DNA of 41,086 nucleotides from Cladosporium sp. IMV 00045 (taxonomy: Eukaryota; Ascomycota; Dothideomycetes; Cladosporiales; Cladosporiaceae), in NCBI GenBank assembly GCA_001931905.2, contig MSJI02000515.1:25812-66897 (forward strand), read 5' to 3'. Positions within the stretch are counted from its first letter, which is position 1, and every line of letters starts with the position of its first letter. The notes under the pieces are model-generated. The model ran no database searches and was not told where the DNA came from. It saw only the letters and a program-made list of their open reading frames with translations. This document shows positions 39,428 through 41,086 of this stretch, piece by piece. The translations under genes were made by a program, and so were the position numbers.

Positions 39428-39974
39428 TCAGACACATTTGGACTGTAGTGTCGTGACGAGGCGTTCCAAACTGCCAGTTAGAAGCCGGTATCGTCGAAGC
39501 CGGGTCAAGGCAGATGCAAATGCAGGTCTCCGGACAGGGCGTTAGAGAATGCGGATCTTCGTATGCCACGGGTCTTGCGGCCCGCCCGATCAAAGCTGTT
39601 ATAACAATAGTGAAAGAAGTACCATAGGTGTATTAAGTCGTTGCACTGATCCACTTGCCTTGGGCCAGGGGAGTAGATAACAGCAAGGCATCGACGACTT
39701 CCGTAGTGAAGTTGAGGTCACGTTATGCCGCTAATAAGTCATCGGCTTGGCGGGTTGGTAAGATCACACCGCGCTTGCCTCTCCCTTTGCAAGACCATCC
39801 ACTCTCACACACACCGCATCCATACCGCGCCATCTATCTGCACGCGCCACGCTCTGTTGAGAGAAGCAGCATACTTGTCACGTTGACTGATCGAGTCTGA
39901 TTCACGTGTCATCGCAGACCTCACTTCCCACGGAGGGCAGCGCTCTTTCGTCGCACGCGCCTTTATTCACCCTG
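39428..39974. promoter_or_regulatory. Divergent promoter region, VPS36 / THP3-like gene
   Basis: 547 bases separate two head-to-head housekeeping starts. The right part (39770-39850) is CT-rich. No specific factor site was identified and the short frames here have no domain. Confidence 0.4.
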
Positions 39975-41086
39975 ATGGCTTCCCGTATGCAACCGGCGTA
40001 TACGCCGGTTCAAGCGCGCCACACGCTCAAAAGAGAACCCCAAAGCAAGCCAGAGCCTCAACCTTCAGAAGCGAAATCGGCGTCTCCATGGTCACAGCCC
40101 ATCAGAGACTGGGTTCAGCGTGCATTCGCACCTGAAAGTGCGATACAAGGCATCACCGACCCCGAGTGGCGCGAATACCTTATCTCTTTCCTGCCAAAGG
40201 TACAGGAAGCCGGTCAACTCGACACTATAGATTGGAGCACGTACCCTACACCACAGCAATTGATCATGGCAGAACGCCAACGCGCTGCCTCCGCGCAAAG
40301 CGCACCCCTCACTAACATGAACGGCTACTCATCCCACCCCCTTTCCATCGATGCTAGCAAGAAGCGCAAGAGCGCAGATCTCGAAATCCCGGATCGTGAA
40401 CCAGTGACGCCCCCTTGGAAGAAGAACAAGCGTGGTCTGGAGGACCGCATCACCGGCAGCAAAGGCAAGAACTCGGAGAAAAAGCAGAAGAAGGCCAAGT
40501 CTTTCCAGGACGATCTAGCCCACGGCAAGAACAGCGATGCGTTGGAGAGACGGCGGCAGCGCTTTGGTCACATATCTCCAGTATCCTCTCCGTCCAGATC
40601 ACGTGACGACACCCCGGCTTCCTCGGAAAATCCCACCGGCCCTGTGATTGGCACCTGCCAGAAGCTCGAGAAGAATTACTTCCGCCTGACGTCTGCACCG
40701 AAGCCCGAAGATGTCCGACCTGTTCCCATCCTGGAGGAAATGTTTGCTTTGCTGCGCAAGAAGTGGAAGACCGAGCACAAGTACTCTTATGCTTGCGACC
40801 AATTCAAATCGCTGCGCCAGGATCTGACCGTCCAGCATGTCAAGACCGAATTTACTGTGCGCGTGTACGAAGCTCATGCTCGGATTGCCCTGGAGATAGG
40901 AGACCTCGGTGAGTACAATCAGTGCCAGACGCAACTGCGGGCACTGTATAAGTTGGGTCTAAATGGCCGACGCGATGAGTTCACTGCGTACCGAATTCTT
41001 TATTTCATCTACACGTGCAACCGGACGGACATGAACGATGTCTTGGCGGATCTAACTACAGCAGAGAAACAAATGGAGAGCGTTGC
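39975..41086 (+). CDS. SAC3/GANP-domain protein, THP3/LENG8-type, 3' truncated
   Basis: The frame is open without introns from the ATG at 39975 to the end of the window (370 complete codons), so the 3' part is missing. The first 220 residues are Pro/Gln- and Lys-rich, with a likely nuclear signal (KKNKRGLEDR and KNSEKKQKKAK). From about residue 225 the conserved region begins: KLEKNYFRLTSAP, VRPVPILEEMFALLRKKW, YACDQFKSLRQDLTVQHVKT, YEAHARIALEIGDLGEYNQC, EFTAYRILYFIYTCNRTDM. This is the SAC3/GANP helical repeat region in its THP3/LENG8 form rather than the Sac3/TREX-2 form. Yeast Thp3 works with Csn12 in transcription elongation and mRNA maturation. A plausible earlier start was not seen. Confidence 0.88.
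   Translation, partial: MASRMQPAYTPVQARHTLKREPQSKPEPQPSEAKSASPWSQPIRDWVQRAFAPESAIQGITDPEWREYLISFLPKVQEAGQLDTIDWSTYPTPQQLIMAERQRAASAQSAPLTNMNGYSSHPLSIDASKKRKSADLEIPDREPVTPPWKKNKRGLEDRITGSKGKNSEKKQKKAKSFQDDLAHGKNSDALERRRQRFGHISPVSSPSRSRDDTPASSENPTGPVIGTCQKLEKNYFRLTSAPKPEDVRPVPILEEMFALLRKKWKTEHKYSYACDQFKSLRQDLTVQHVKTEFTVRVYEAHARIALEIGDLGEYNQCQTQLRALYKLGLNGRRDEFTAYRILYFIYTCNRTDMNDVLADLTTAEKQMESV

Noticed and set aside
1..41086. CRISPR arrays, insertion sequences or prokaryotic operons
   Set aside because: No regularly spaced repeats, transposase frames or prokaryotic gene spacing were seen. Spliceosomal introns and the gene content show a fungal nuclear genome.

Overview
This is a filamentous ascomycete nuclear fragment, most likely Pezizomycotina and perhaps a Dothideomycete; the class is an inference from protein flavour only. 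Genes are mostly intronless or carry one or two introns of 51-89 bases, with GT/AG ends and CTGAC or CTAAC branch points. The products include fungal hallmarks: an Rpn4-like C2H2 activator, a Zn2Cys6 regulator, a glucose-oxidase-type GMC enzyme and a yeast-like Vps36 with NZF fingers inside its GLUE domain. Nothing in the window looks bacterial, viral or plasmid-like.

Layout. 1-4504: no supported gene, only small repeats and one short edge reading frame with an internal stop. 4505-6769 (+): C2H2 factor resembling Rpn4. 7652-9354 (-): three-exon UDP-glycosyltransferase. 10494-12002 (-): COG8/Dor1, divergent from 12493-15339 (+), a UBE2O-type giant ubiquitin-conjugating enzyme. 16549-18852 (+): protein-kinase-fold protein lacking the catalytic residues. 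18853-22234: gene-poor, with a degenerate tRNA-like element. 22235-23351 (+): unknown protein, two exons. 24442-25121 (+): PIG-H/Gpi15, tail to tail with 25164-26981 (-), the tRNA pseudouridine synthase Pus3/Deg1. 27788-28893 (+): 2-oxoglutarate/Fe(II) oxygenase; 29321-31637 (+): Zn2Cys6 regulator; 32762-34609 (+): secreted GMC oxidoreductase. 34744-35639 (-): uncertain gene whose reading frame changes. 36439-37416 (+): fungal protein of unknown function. 37520-39427 (-): VPS36, divergent from 39975-41086 (+), a THP3/LENG8-type SAC3/GANP protein cut by the window end.

Most of the window is housekeeping: Golgi tethering, ubiquitin conjugation, GPI-anchor synthesis, tRNA modification, ESCRT-II sorting, mRNA processing or export, and proteasome gene control. 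The exception is 27.8-34.6 kb, where two oxidases flank a pathway-type regulator on one strand. This could be a small oxidative catabolic or detoxification cluster, but there is no backbone synthase, so it is not a classical secondary-metabolite cluster.

The most unusual window-wide signal is compositional. Along the coding strand, genes on both strands change from C-rich over G in the 5' part to G-rich over C in the 3' part, in places with fourfold contrasts. Other points of note are a Pus3 gene with two in-frame starts separated by an Arg-rich, acid-free extension that could serve mitochondrial import, the catalytically dead kinase, and the GMC enzyme lacking the glucose-binding Arg position of glucose oxidase.
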